Below are positions 1 through 8,099 of a stretch of 51,336 nt of DNA, piece after piece; position 1 is the first letter of the stretch; every line of letters starts with the position of its first letter. This DNA is from Bacteroidales bacterium (lineage in GTDB: Bacteria > Bacteroidota > Bacteroidia > Bacteroidales > UBA932). The stretch covers positions 1-51,336 of the forward strand of contig JAEEIQ010000059.1 of the NCBI GenBank assembly GCA_016281435.1. Direction: 5' to 3'. Position numbers and translations under genes: made by a program. Under the pieces are notes generated by a model that saw nothing but the letters and a program-made list of their open reading frames with translations, searched no databases and was not told the DNA's origin.

Positions 1-355
1 CGTCTATCTCTCCTGCCTTGATGTCACGCACCGCGCATTCGAGGGCGGTGATGGCTCCGCGAGCTGCTTCAGGGGAAGCCTGCCCGGGCTCCGCGAATAC
101 GTTGTCCGGAAGGCAGTTGACGATGTTGATGCGTTTGGGATGCGCGGCCGATGCGGCGCTTATCACGTTCGTGTCGAGGTTTTCTATTTCGTGGACGGTC
201 TTCTTGTAGAAGCCGAAAAGCTTCGAAGAGCCATAGACCACCGGGGTGAAAAGGTCGAGTATGCGCGGGTCCGCCAGGGCCTTGATGATGACTTCGTAGC
301 CGATGCCGTTGCCGTCGCCCTGGGTGATGCCCACTCTGAGTTTGGTGTTCTGCAT
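1..355 (-). CDS. pdxA: 4-hydroxythreonine-4-phosphate dehydrogenase, N-terminal part (cut by window edge)
   Basis: The first 118 codons of PdxA, which oxidises 4-phosphohydroxythreonine in DXP-dependent pyridoxal phosphate synthesis. The start at 353-355 is followed by the family's N-terminal signature (KLRVGITQGDGNGIGYEV), and the visible part continues without a stop to position 1, ending in the segment that normally precedes the substrate-binding loop. The C-terminal two thirds lie outside the window. The gene begins 4 bp after the stop of rnhA, so the two are probably one transcript. PdxJ, the next enzyme of the same pathway, is encoded at 41920-42639 in this window but is not linked. Identity rests on the N-terminal signature only, but that is distinctive. 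Confidence 0.9.
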   Translation of the reverse strand, partial: MQNTKLRVGITQGDGNGIGYEVIIKALADPRILDLFTPVVYGSSKLFGFYKKTVHEIENLDTNVISAASAAHPKRINIVNCLPDNVFAEPGQASPEAARGAITALECAVRDIKAGEID

Positions 356-359
356 ATAT

Positions 360-836
360 CTAAATCAATGTTGTTTCTCCTGTGTAGCCTTCGTCCTGCG
401 GCAGGCCGGGCTGGTTGTACGCTTCCACTGCGAGGCGGTCGCAGCGCTCGTTCTCCGGATGGCCTGCATGCCCCTTAAGCCAGTGGAAAGTCAGCCTGTT
501 GCGCTCCCGCAGCTCCAGGAAACGCATCCAGAGGTCCACGTTCTTGGTCTTCTTCCATCCCTTGCGCACCCAGTTGTCCAGCCATCCTTCGCTGACTGAC
601 TTTACGACGTAGGATGAATCGCTCCAGACTTCCACCTTCGCTCCTTCCCATTTTATCGCCTCCAGGCCCTTGATTACGGCCAGAAGCTCCATCCTGTTGT
701 TAGTCGTCCTTTCGAACCCGCCGGACATCTCTTTCCTCAGGGGGCCGCAGACGAGCACCGCGCCCCAGCCGCCGGGGCCGGGATTCCCACTGGCCGCGCC
801 GTCCGTGTAGAGATAGATGACGGGTCTTTCATCCAT
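360..836 (-). CDS. rnhA: Ribonuclease HI
   Basis: A 158-aa RNase HI, the usual length for the compact bacterial enzyme, which cuts the RNA strand of RNA-DNA hybrids (Okazaki primers, R-loops). The four catalytic acids are in place: D12 in YTDGAASGNPGPGG, E50 in NNRMELLAV, D73 in WSDSSYVV and D133 in ENERCDRLA. The basic tryptophan-rich handle (about residues 85-100) is also present. It has no N-terminal hybrid-binding domain. The start at 834-836 lies only 5 bp from a perfect -7 box (842-849), implying an almost leaderless message. It is followed directly by pdxA. Confidence 0.97.
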   Translation of the reverse strand: MDERPVIYLYTDGAASGNPGPGGWGAVLVCGPLRKEMSGGFERTTNNRMELLAVIKGLEAIKWEGAKVEVWSDSSYVVKSVSEGWLDNWVRKGWKKTKNVDLWMRFLELRERNRLTFHWLKGHAGHPENERCDRLAVEAYNQPGLPQDEGYTGETTLI

Positions 837-841
837 ATCCG

Positions 842-849
842 CAAAAATA
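842..849 (-). promoter_or_regulatory. Bacteroidota -7 promoter box for rnhA-pdxA
   Basis: Read on the minus strand this is TATTTTTG, matching TAnnTTTG. If transcription starts about 4 nt after the final G, as usual in Bacteroides, the leader before the rnhA start codon is only about 2 nt. No clear -33 TTG element is visible at the usual spacing. Confidence 0.55.
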
Positions 850-851
850 AC

Positions 852-859
852 TAAATTTG
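852..859 (+). promoter_or_regulatory. Bacteroidota -7 promoter box for rfbD
   Basis: TAAATTTG matches TAnnTTTG and lies 31 bp before the rfbD start at 891. It is divergent from, and almost touching, the rnhA box, so the two promoters share a very small AT-rich patch in an otherwise GC-rich region. Confidence 0.5.
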
Positions 860-890
860 TGCAATATTTGAACAGGACTTACGCACGCTT

Positions 891-1766
891 ATGAATATCC
901 TTGTCACAGGTGCCAACGGCCAGCTCGGAAGGGAACTTCGCCGCCTCTCGGAAGGGAGCGCGGACCGCTGGGTCTTTACCGACATCAGCGCGGCTGAAGG
1001 GCTGGATACGGTCCTGCTGGATATCACCGACCCGGCGGCGGTCCGTGCGCTCGCTGACGCGGAAAACATCGGGCTCATAATCAATTGTGCGGGCTACACG
1101 GACGTCGAAGCCGCCGAGGACAATCCGGAGGCGGCGGCGAGGCTCAATACGGAAGCTCCGGCTTCGCTCGCCTGCATCGCCCGGGACAGGGACGCAGCCC
1201 TCATCCATATCTCGACCGACTTTGTGTTCGACGGGAAGGGGTGCAGGCCGCTGAAGGAGGACGATCCCACGGGGCCGCTCAACGTCTATGGCAGAACTAA
1301 ACTGGAAGGGGAGCGGACAGTGCTTTCCTCCGGCTGCAGGGCGATTGTCATCCGCACATCCTGGATGTACTCCCCGTACGGACGGAACTTCGTGAAGACT
1401 ATGATGCGTCTTACCGCGCAGAAAGACAGCCTCAGGGTCGTTTCGGACCAGGTCGGCACGCCCACCTTAGCCGCCGACCTTGCTTCTTTCATCATCCATG
1501 TCATCGAGACGGGGCAGCTGTCCAAGACCGGTCTGTACCATTTTTCCGGTGATGGGGCGGTCAGCCGCTTTGATTTCGCCTGCGCCGTGCGCGACCTCTG
1601 TGGCAACGCTTGCGACATACAGCCATGCCTCAGCGCAGATTATCCGTCCAAGGCCATGCGTCCGGCGTATTCGGCCCTTGACAAGAGCCTTGTCAGGAAG
1701 ACCTTCGGCGTGGAGATTCCTTCATGGCGCGAGTCCCTTGAGGCCTGCATCAGGAGGATGGCATGA
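891..1766 (+). CDS. rfbD: dTDP-4-dehydrorhamnose reductase
   Basis: A 291-aa short-chain dehydrogenase/reductase of the RmlD type, which reduces dTDP-4-keto-L-rhamnose to dTDP-L-rhamnose for surface polysaccharides. The nucleotide-binding motif GANGQLG is at residues 7-13, the catalytic Y133-x3-K137 is in NVYGRTKLEGE, and the C-terminal RPAYSALDKS segment is the family's usual substrate-side motif. Length matches the family (about 285-300). The other rml genes are not in the window, so the pathway must be completed elsewhere. The stop overlaps the PAP2 phosphatase start (ATGA), indicating co-translation. A sugar-nucleotide reductase of a neighbouring specificity is the main alternative. Confidence 0.88.
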   Translation: MNILVTGANGQLGRELRRLSEGSADRWVFTDISAAEGLDTVLLDITDPAAVRALADAENIGLIINCAGYTDVEAAEDNPEAAARLNTEAPASLACIARDRDAALIHISTDFVFDGKGCRPLKEDDPTGPLNVYGRTKLEGERTVLSSGCRAIVIRTSWMYSPYGRNFVKTMMRLTAQKDSLRVVSDQVGTPTLAADLASFIIHVIETGQLSKTGLYHFSGDGAVSRFDFACAVRDLCGNACDIQPCLSADYPSKAMRPAYSALDKSLVRKTFGVEIPSWRESLEACIRRMA

Positions 1767-2503
1767 AAAAGCTTGTCCTGATCCTCAGTATTTTGCTGTC
1801 TGCTCCAGCGCTGCGCGCCTCCTCAGGCCAGCCTGCTGATAGTTCGGCTTTCCGCGGCACTCAGTTGATTGCGCCAGGGGTCCTTGTCGGCTCGTCGCTT
1901 GCGATCCATTATTTCGCCCACGACAGCTGGGACCTGGGCATCAAGGAATGGGCGCAGGACATTCGCGGCGGCGCGCCCGTCGTCCCGTTCGACGATTATA
2001 TCCAGTATGCTCCCTTCGTGATGGACCTGGGCCTTGGACTGCTGGGCGCCGAGGCGAAGCACGGCTTTACTGACAGGCTCATCGAGACTGCCCTTGGGAG
2101 CATGGTTTGCGCCGCCCTCAGCCTGACTTGCAAGGAAGCTTTCCACACCCTGCGGCCCAACGGATATGATTATCGTTCTTTCCCCTCCGGCCACTCAGAC
2201 ACCGTTTTTCTCGGTGCCGAACTGGTCCGGATGGAATACGGCTGGGGCTGGGGAGCCGGCGCCTATGCTATCGCCTGTACGGTCGGGTCCATGCGGATCT
2301 ACCGCAACTGGCACTGGTTCTCGGACGTGCTTTTCGGAGCCGGGATCGGCATCCTTTCCGCCCACGCCGGGCAGTGGCTCCTCTCCCCGACGAAGCGTAT
2401 TCTCGGTATCGACCAAAAAGAGGCGGGGATCTCATGGACCCTCGCCCCGTCTTACGATCCCCTCTCCGGAGCCCTCTGCAGCAGCGTCACGGTGAGGTTC
2501 TGA
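1763..2503 (+). CDS. PAP2-family membrane phosphatase with signal peptide
   Basis: A 246-aa PAP2-superfamily phosphatase. The three catalytic motifs are visible: K124-x6-R131-P132 (KEAFHTLRP), PSGHS at 141-145, and R178-x5-H184-x3-D188 (RIYRNWHWFSD). An N-terminal signal-like segment (residues 1-20) precedes the enzyme, and hydrophobic stretches around the motifs fit a membrane protein. Family members dephosphorylate lipid phosphates or undecaprenyl pyrophosphate. Here the exact substrate cannot be read from the sequence. The 4-bp overlap with the rhamnose gene suggests a link to polysaccharide or lipid-carrier recycling, which is an inference. Confidence 0.85.
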   Translation: MKKLVLILSILLSAPALRASSGQPADSSAFRGTQLIAPGVLVGSSLAIHYFAHDSWDLGIKEWAQDIRGGAPVVPFDDYIQYAPFVMDLGLGLLGAEAKHGFTDRLIETALGSMVCAALSLTCKEAFHTLRPNGYDYRSFPSGHSDTVFLGAELVRMEYGWGWGAGAYAIACTVGSMRIYRNWHWFSDVLFGAGIGILSAHAGQWLLSPTKRILGIDQKEAGISWTLAPSYDPLSGALCSSVTVRF

Positions 2504-2568
2504 ATATAGCGGTTTACAGGTTAGTTTCCCGAGAGATAATAACTCTCTTTCAGAAAAGCAAATCTGCC

Positions 2569-2721
2569 GTGAGTGGAAGGGGTGGTTTTACTCACCGCGC
2601 CCGCCTAAAACTATCTTCCGTGAGTGGGAAGGCCTGTTTTACTCACCGCGCCCGTCCAAAACTGCCGTCCGTGAGTGGGAAGTGCGGTTTCACTCACCGT
2701 GGACAGGTTATTCTGCCGATT
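2569..2721. repeat. Tandem array, three 51-bp units each with a GTGAGT/ACTCAC hairpin
   Basis: Units begin at 2569, 2620 and 2671, exactly 51 bp apart. Each has GTGAGT at its start and ACTCAC about 21 nt later (2590-2595, 2641-2646, 2692-2697), able to form a 6-7 bp stem with a loop of roughly 13-15 nt. In units 1 and 2 the arm is followed by CGCGCCCG and AAAACT. The second half of unit 3 has diverged. The hairpins could terminate or insulate the converging transcripts, but no long T tract follows. This is a direct sequence observation and the function is unknown. Confidence 0.85.
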
Positions 2722-2775
2722 GGATATCCATGGCGAGAGATTGTCGGCGATGGTCGGCGGCGGACTTGAAATTAT

Positions 2776-2933
2776 CTGGCACGGGGCCGCGGAGCAAGGT
2801 GCAGTGTGTCAGCGGATTAGCTTCGGGAGCCGTGCCGCACCTGTCCTCCGGACCCCTTTCTGGCACGGCCGCTGCTGGAAAAACCGCCCCTGAGACCGTT
2901 CAGAAGCCGTTTCATGCCGCGGCACCGTGCCAG
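2776..2933. repeat. 158-bp element bounded by 17-bp inverted repeats
   Basis: Left arm 2776-2792 (CTGGCACGGGGCCGCGG) and right arm 2917-2933 (CCGCGGCACCGTGCCAG) are reverse complements with one mismatch. A partial direct copy of the left arm (CTGGCACGGCCGC) occurs inside at 2860-2872. There is no open frame resembling a transposase and no clear target duplication. It could be a MITE-like remnant, an intergenic repeat family, or a folded RNA. Confidence 0.6.
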
Positions 2934-2965
2934 TTGTTTTTCACCCACTGTATCCGGTAAATGCG

Positions 2966-3802
2966 CTACAGCACCTTGTCGAGGAAGCCAGTGACGTCGG
3001 CGATGCGTTCCTTGCCGACATAGAGGTACTGGGCGTGGCCGCGGCCTTCCATGAAGATGTAGCGGGAGTCCTTGCTGCCGAGTTCTTCGAGCCTTTTCTG
3101 GATGGCTCCGCCGTAGCAGACGTTGATCAAGGCGTCCTGGTCGCCGTGGAAGGTCAGCACGGGAATCTTCGCTGTCCTTATCGCCGCGACGTCATGTATG
3201 GCTCCCCAGCAGTTGACCACGGCCTTGATCTTCGGCTTCCTGGGATTATGGACGAAAGCCGTGTAGAGGCAGGTTATCGCGCCAGCGGAACCGCCCATTA
3301 TCGCTATCCTGTTCTTGTCGAGAGAATAGCTTCTGGAATTCTTCGCTATCCATTTAAGGGCCAGCACCGCATCTGTGCATGCGTCATTGATCGCTTTCTG
3401 CAGGGCGGGATGATATTGTCCCGAGGGCGGGAAGCCGTTCTTCATTTCGGAAGAGCAACTTACCTTGACGGACTTGTCGTTCTTGCGCGTCAGGCAATAG
3501 TTGATCGAAACGACTGCGTATCCCTTCTCCAGCATGCCCTGGAACAGGGGCTTCAGGCCCTTGCTCATGGCCTTGTCGCCGCCGGCGAAGCCGCCTCCGT
3601 GGATGAACATCACGAGAGGCCATCCCTTTGCGGGAGCCTGCCCGTCCGGGAGCCATATGTCGAGGACACGGTCCTGGGTGAGGTCACCGGCCGGGATGTC
3701 GCTGCGGACTGCTCCGTAGCGGAGGCTCTCGAAGCATGTATAATCTTTTGCTGCGGCGCTGAGGCCGGCGAGAAGACAAAGTGCGAAAAGGATTTTTTTC
3801 AT
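2966..3802 (-). CDS. Secreted alpha/beta-hydrolase, esterase/lipase type
   Basis: A 278-aa protein with a signal peptide (about residues 1-18) and the alpha/beta-hydrolase layout of the carboxylesterase/BD-FAE-like group. It has the oxyanion-hole HGGG at 68-71, nucleophile elbow G170-G-S172-A-G174, an acid in HGDQDAL (about 221-223) and the catalytic H256 in GRGHAQY. Such periplasmic enzymes hydrolyse acyl esters, often acetyl or feruloyl groups on polysaccharides, but the substrate cannot be told here. It is the last gene of the long minus-strand run, 6 bp after rpiB, so it is probably expressed from upstream promoters. Confidence 0.82.
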   Translation of the reverse strand: MKKILFALCLLAGLSAAAKDYTCFESLRYGAVRSDIPAGDLTQDRVLDIWLPDGQAPAKGWPLVMFIHGGGFAGGDKAMSKGLKPLFQGMLEKGYAVVSINYCLTRKNDKSVKVSCSSEMKNGFPPSGQYHPALQKAINDACTDAVLALKWIAKNSRSYSLDKNRIAIMGGSAGAITCLYTAFVHNPRKPKIKAVVNCWGAIHDVAAIRTAKIPVLTFHGDQDALINVCYGGAIQKRLEELGSKDSRYIFMEGRGHAQYLYVGKERIADVTGFLDKVL

Positions 3803-3808
3803 AGGTGC

Positions 3809-4237
3809 TTATAATTTTATCTTTTCAATTCGTCTGAGGTGCCGCCCGCCCTCGAAGGGGGTGGATAGCCAGGTGCGCACTATCGAGACCGCCATGCGGT
3901 AGGAGATGAAGCGTGCGGGCATGACCAGTACGTTCGCGTTGTTATGCTGCTTGACGAGAGCGCCGACGGCGGTGTTCCAGGCTAGACCGGCACGCACTTC
4001 CGGGTGGTGGTTCAGCGTGATGGCCATTCCGTTGCCTGTGCCGCAGAGGGCTATTCCCGCGTCTACCGATCCTTCGTCCACGGCCGCGCCCAGCTTGTGG
4101 GCGTAGTCGGGGTAGTCGCAACTTTCGGGCGAATCGGTCCCGAAATTGACCACTTCGTGGCCTTTGCCGAGAAGGTAGCTGATGAGCCGCGTCTTATATT
4201 CAAGACCAGCATGGTCCGAGCAAATTCCTATTTTCAT
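3809..4237 (-). CDS. rpiB: Ribose-5-phosphate isomerase B
   Basis: A 142-aa RpiB/LacAB-family isomerase interconverting ribulose-5-phosphate and ribose-5-phosphate in the pentose phosphate pathway. The start at 4235-4237 gives the family N-terminus (MKIGICSDHAGLEYK); an open frame extends further upstream but is not conserved. The active-site loop CGTGNGM with its catalytic cysteine and the HNNANVL motif are present. The length is typical (about 140-150). The start overlaps the serine hydrolase stop by one base (TAATG). The family also contains allose- and galactose-6-phosphate isomerases, which are less likely. Confidence 0.93.
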   Translation of the reverse strand: MKIGICSDHAGLEYKTRLISYLLGKGHEVVNFGTDSPESCDYPDYAHKLGAAVDEGSVDAGIALCGTGNGMAITLNHHPEVRAGLAWNTAVGALVKQHNNANVLVMPARFISYRMAVSIVRTWLSTPFEGGRHLRRIEKIKL

Positions 4238-5280
4238 TACAGAAGGGGATAAACGTTTTTCCAGAGCGAGTCGGTGAGTTTCTGCCCGGCGGAGTTGAAA
4301 GAGGTAAGGACGATGACGGCGTCCTTGTCGGGAATGACGATGACCCACTGGCCATGCGCTCCGGACATCTTGTACGCACCGTGCGTCATGCGCCAGAACT
4401 GGTAGCCGTAGCCCTGGCGCCAGTCGTCGTTGGGAAGGTTCTGCACCTGCGCGGGTTTGAGCTGTCCTTTCTGGTACTGGAGTATGTGGGCGGAAGTGGC
4501 GTCATGTATGTATGAGGCATCCAGCAGCTGCTTGCCCTTCCACTTGCCTTCCTGCAGCAGGAACTGTCCGGTCTTTGCCATGGACTCGGGGCTCAGGAAC
4601 AGGCCCCAGCCTCCGCAGCAGTATCCTTCCTTTGTCTTCTCCCAGTACCAGTCCTTGATGCCCAGGGGCTTGAAGAGCTTGACCTTCAGGTATTGGTCCA
4701 GGTCCTTCCCCGTCACCTTCGAGACTATGACCGAAAGCAGGTAGGTGTTCATCGAATTATACTGGTAGCGGCTTCCCGGCTCGAACTTGATCTCAGAAGC
4801 GAGGGTCGCCTTCGCCGGTTTCTCCATGGTCAGCCTGGCCTGCCCGATGAAATCGTCGGCAAAGCCCGAAGACATGATCAGGAGGTCCCTTACCGTCATC
4901 TTCTCGAGGCGGGGAGATATCTTTTCCGGAAGGTCTTCGGGACCGAAGAAGCTGATGACCTTGTCATCCAGCGACATCAGCCCGTCCTGGATGGCGAATC
5001 CTACGGCCAGGGATGTGAAGCTCTTGCTCGCGCTCCACAGGATGTGCCTGGATGTGAGGCTGTGGGCGGCGTCATGGCGGTCGTAGATAAGCTTGCCGCC
5101 TTTGAGGACCACCAGCGAATGCAGTTCATCCGTTCCTTTGATCGTGGTGATGTCTTCGAACACCTTGTCGAAGGCAGAGTCGTATTTCCCGTAATCCGGG
5201 GACTTGGGCAGGCTGCCGCCCGCCAGCATGACGGCCTGCGCGACAAGCAGGCAGGCCGCAAGGGTCAGTATCTTTTTCAT
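4237..5280 (-). CDS. Exported serine hydrolase, class C beta-lactamase/PBP fold
   Basis: A 347-aa protein with a signal peptide (about residues 1-21) and the beta-lactamase-related serine hydrolase fold. The SxxK motif is S83-A-S-K86 (WSASKSFTS), the second motif is Y174-N-S176, and a late AHGQ segment occupies the place of the third motif. Family members include D-aminopeptidases, esterases and PBP4-like carboxypeptidases; true beta-lactamases are a minority. Its place directly after the cell wall cluster and gltX makes a role in peptidoglycan or peptide trimming attractive, but this is inference. The start overlaps the gltX stop (ATGA). Confidence 0.85.
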   Translation of the reverse strand: MKKILTLAACLLVAQAVMLAGGSLPKSPDYGKYDSAFDKVFEDITTIKGTDELHSLVVLKGGKLIYDRHDAAHSLTSRHILWSASKSFTSLAVGFAIQDGLMSLDDKVISFFGPEDLPEKISPRLEKMTVRDLLIMSSGFADDFIGQARLTMEKPAKATLASEIKFEPGSRYQYNSMNTYLLSVIVSKVTGKDLDQYLKVKLFKPLGIKDWYWEKTKEGYCCGGWGLFLSPESMAKTGQFLLQEGKWKGKQLLDASYIHDATSAHILQYQKGQLKPAQVQNLPNDDWRQGYGYQFWRMTHGAYKMSGAHGQWVIVIPDKDAVIVLTSFNSAGQKLTDSLWKNVYPLL

Positions 5281-6833
5281 ATTCCTAAGACTTTGCTTGC
5301 GTTATCCATACGCCGGGCGAGTTCGTCCTTGCCGATGAATAGGACGATGTCCGCTATTCCGAGGCCGCTTCCGCAGCCGGTCAGTGCCAGGCGGAGGCAG
5401 TTCATGACCTTGCCCATGGGCCACTCGTTGCCGCGGATGTATTCTTCCAGGGCGGGTTCGAGGGCCTCTTTGGTCCATGGTCCGCCGAAGTCCTGGATGA
5501 AGGCCGCCACCTTCATGGCGGGGGCGCAGTTCTCCGGCTTCCAGAACTTTGCCGCGTCCTTCTCGGCATACTCTGCAGGGGCCTTGAAAAGGTACCACGC
5601 TATATCCCAGAAATCGCTGACGAACGTGGCCCTTTCCTTGATAAGGCCGGCCACACGTGCGACGAAGCCGGGATCCGCATCGATCCCCTTATCCCTGAGG
5701 ATGGGAAGGAACAGGGCGGCGAGCTCGCCGTCATCCTTCATGCGGAGATATTCCTTGTTGAACCATTTGGCCTTGTCCGGGTTGAACTTCGCGCCGGACT
5801 TGCTGACCTTTTCGATGCTGAAGGCTTCGACGAGTCCCTCGAGGCTGAAAAGCTCCTGTTCCGTGCCGGGGTTCCAGCCAAGCAGGGCCAGCATGTTTAT
5901 GAAGGCTTCGGGGAAGTAGCCGTCTTCGCGGTAACCGTGGCTGACTTCCCCCTCGGGGCTCTTCCATTGCAGCGGGAACACCGGGAAGCCCATCTTGTCC
6001 CCGTCCCTCTTGCTGAGCTTGCCGTTCCCGACGGGTTTCAGCAGCAGGGGCAGGTGTGCGAACTGCGGGCGGCTGTCTTCCCATCCGAACGCCTCGTAAA
6101 GAAGATAGTGCAGGGGCAGGGAAGGGAGCCATTCTTCTCCGCGTATGACCTCAGTGATTTCCATCAGGTGGTCGTCCACTATGTTGGCGAGGTGGTAGGT
6201 CGGCAGTTCGTCCGCCCGTTTCCAGAGGACCTTGTCGTCCAGTGTGGAAGTATTGACCGAGATGTGGCCGCGGACCATGTCGTCCATTTCCACCGTCCGG
6301 TCTTCGGGCATCTTGAAGCGTATGGTCCAGTCCGTGGTTTCCTTCAGGAGCCTTTCCGTCTCTTCGGCGGGAAGGGTGAGGGAGTTGCGCAGGCCCTTGC
6401 GGGTCTCGTAGTTGTAGATGAAGGTCTGGCCGGCGCTTTCTGCGGCGCTGCGTGCCGCATCCAGTTCCTCCGCCTTGTCGAAGGCGTAATAGGCATATCC
6501 GTTCTCCACCAGCTGCTCGGCATAACGGCGGTATATGCCGCGGCGCTCGCTCTGGCGGTATGGCGCGTGCGGGTGCCTTTCCGAAGGGGTGCTAACGACC
6601 TTGCCGTCAGCGTCCACTCCCTCATCCGGGAATATGCCGCACCAGCGCAGGGATTCTATTATGTACTGCTCGGCTCCGGGCACGAAGCGGTGCGAGTCGG
6701 TGTCTTCTATGCGCAGGATGAAATCTCCTCCGCGCTGCTTTGCATAGAGATAATTGTATAATGCAGTGCGGACTCCGCCCATGTGCAGGGGACCTGTCGG
6801 CGAGGGCGCGAAACGTACTCTGGTCTTTTTCAT
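5277..6833 (-). CDS. gltX: Glutamate-tRNA ligase
   Basis: A 518-aa class I aminoacyl-tRNA synthetase charging tRNA-Glu. The HIGH-type motif appears as LHMGG after APSPTGP near the N-terminus, and the KMSKS-type motif as KLSKRDGD in the middle, followed by the helical anticodon-binding region. I chose the start at 6831-6833 because it gives the conserved MKKTRVRFAPSPTGP; an in-frame extension upstream lies inside ftsZ. The start overlaps the ftsZ stop (TGATG). A tRNA synthetase translationally joined to ftsZ is a notable operon extension. Confidence 0.96.
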   Translation of the reverse strand: MKKTRVRFAPSPTGPLHMGGVRTALYNYLYAKQRGGDFILRIEDTDSHRFVPGAEQYIIESLRWCGIFPDEGVDADGKVVSTPSERHPHAPYRQSERRGIYRRYAEQLVENGYAYYAFDKAEELDAARSAAESAGQTFIYNYETRKGLRNSLTLPAEETERLLKETTDWTIRFKMPEDRTVEMDDMVRGHISVNTSTLDDKVLWKRADELPTYHLANIVDDHLMEITEVIRGEEWLPSLPLHYLLYEAFGWEDSRPQFAHLPLLLKPVGNGKLSKRDGDKMGFPVFPLQWKSPEGEVSHGYREDGYFPEAFINMLALLGWNPGTEQELFSLEGLVEAFSIEKVSKSGAKFNPDKAKWFNKEYLRMKDDGELAALFLPILRDKGIDADPGFVARVAGLIKERATFVSDFWDIAWYLFKAPAEYAEKDAAKFWKPENCAPAMKVAAFIQDFGGPWTKEALEPALEEYIRGNEWPMGKVMNCLRLALTGCGSGLGIADIVLFIGKDELARRMDNASKVLGI

Positions 6834-8083
6834 CAGTCGTTCTTGTGTTTTCTTCTGTTGGCGGGAGTGTTTGTCAGCTCGCTCTTGCCTTCGCCGGGCC
6901 AGGTGCACAGCACGGGCGGCTCAGCCGGGTCATAGTGGAAGGAGCGTACGTTGGAAGAACTGTTGTAGTTTATGCTTGAACTGCTGTTCTCGAACAGCGG
7001 GATGCCGTCTCCGTGGGCCCTTTCATTCTTGTCATAGACGTAATGGTCGGTGATGAAGATGTAATTGCCCATGTCCTTGGTCGAACCCAGGACATCGGTG
7101 AAGCGGAGTCCGGTGACTATGGAAGTGATGTGGATCGTGTCCCCGATGGCCGGATCGTCATCCCAGATAAGGCCGTGCTTGAAGTTATTGGCCCCGCCGG
7201 TGTATTCTTCGATCATTGCGTTGATCTCGCTGAGGTGGCTCATCGTGATGCCCTGCTCGTTGCGCCCTGCCGTGATGTTGACAAGGACGTTCTTCGCCGT
7301 CTTCAGGTCGAAGTCGTTCAGAAGCGGGGATTCGAAGGCCTGCTTGACGGCCGTGGCGATGCGGTCCTTCCCGCTGCCGCTCCCGCAGCCCATCAGGGCC
7401 ATCCCGCTGTCCTTCATCATGGTCTTGATGTCTTCGAAGTCGACGTTGATGTAGCCCGGCTTCTTGATGATCTCGACTATGCCCCTGACGGCAGTGGCGA
7501 GGATCTCGTCGGCTTTCGGGAAAGCCTCGTGGCTGAGGGTGTCCGGATAGAATTCGAAAAGCTTCTCGTTGTTGATGATGAGGAGGGAGTCCACCGTCTT
7601 CTCCAGCTCGTGTATGCCGTCCAGGGCCCTTGTGATGGCCTTGTTGCCCTCGTTCTTGAAAGGGATGGTCACAACGGCCACGGTGAGGATGCCCTTGTCC
7701 TTGGCCATCTTGGCGATGACGGGGGCGGCTCCTGTCCCGGTGCCTCCGCCCATGCCGGCGGTGATGAAGAGCATCTGGGTGCTTCCGCCGAGGACGACTT
7801 TCTCTATCTCGTCCTGGCTGTCGAGCGCGGCGTTGCGTCCCTTGATGGGGTCGGTGCCGGCTCCGAGTCCGCGTCCCATCTGGATCTTAACGGGCACGGG
7901 GCTGCTGAGGAGGGCCTGCGCATCGGTGTTGCAGACGGCGAAAGTGCAGCCTTCGATCTGCTGGTTGTACATGTAGTTGACGGCATTGCATCCGCCTCCT
8001 CCCACTCCGAGGACCTTGATGATTTCGTTGGATACGCTCCAGTTCGAAGGAGCGATCAGCATATCGTTGAGGTTGTCAGACAT
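6833..8083 (-). CDS. ftsZ: Cell division GTPase FtsZ
   Basis: A 416-aa tubulin-like GTPase forming the Z-ring. The nucleotide-binding GVGGGGCNAV is near residue 27 and the tubulin signature GGGTGTG is at 112-118. The polymerising core ends around residue 350, followed by a serine/asparagine-rich linker and a basic C-terminal tail (NTPANRRKHKND), which resembles the Bacteroidota C-terminal peptide that binds FtsA. It follows ftsA by 16 bp at the end of the classic dcw order. Confidence 0.98.
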   Translation of the reverse strand: MSDNLNDMLIAPSNWSVSNEIIKVLGVGGGGCNAVNYMYNQQIEGCTFAVCNTDAQALLSSPVPVKIQMGRGLGAGTDPIKGRNAALDSQDEIEKVVLGGSTQMLFITAGMGGGTGTGAAPVIAKMAKDKGILTVAVVTIPFKNEGNKAITRALDGIHELEKTVDSLLIINNEKLFEFYPDTLSHEAFPKADEILATAVRGIVEIIKKPGYINVDFEDIKTMMKDSGMALMGCGSGSGKDRIATAVKQAFESPLLNDFDLKTAKNVLVNITAGRNEQGITMSHLSEINAMIEEYTGGANNFKHGLIWDDDPAIGDTIHITSIVTGLRFTDVLGSTKDMGNYIFITDHYVYDKNERAHGDGIPLFENSSSSINYNSSSNVRSFHYDPAEPPVLCTWPGEGKSELTNTPANRRKHKND

Positions 8084-8099
8084 ATTCTTTCCCTTTTGT

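Larger units (their letters stand above)
2504..2965. other. Non-coding convergent gap, 462 bp, carrying repeats
   Basis: Between the 3' ends of the PAP2 phosphatase (plus) and the esterase (minus). It holds a weak hairpin (GAGAG 2531-2535 with CTCTC 2543-2547, followed by a T run), three 51-bp tandem repeats, and a 158-bp segment bounded by inverted repeats, described separately. Short open frames cross it but have no recognisable protein, so I treat it as non-coding. Confidence 0.7.

Noticed and set aside
2569..2721. CRISPR array
   Set aside because: Only three units, arms of 6-7 bp rather than a long constant repeat, no independent spacers, and no cas genes in the window.
2374..2769. A plus-strand open frame that turns the 51-bp repeats into 17-residue peptide repeats
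   Set aside because: It begins inside the PAP2 gene in another frame, has no recognisable domain, and the periodicity follows trivially from a unit length divisible by three.
4237..5280. Beta-lactamase resistance gene
   Set aside because: The SxxK fold is shared by many esterases and peptidases; the YNS and HGQ motifs and the core-genome context do not indicate a true beta-lactamase.
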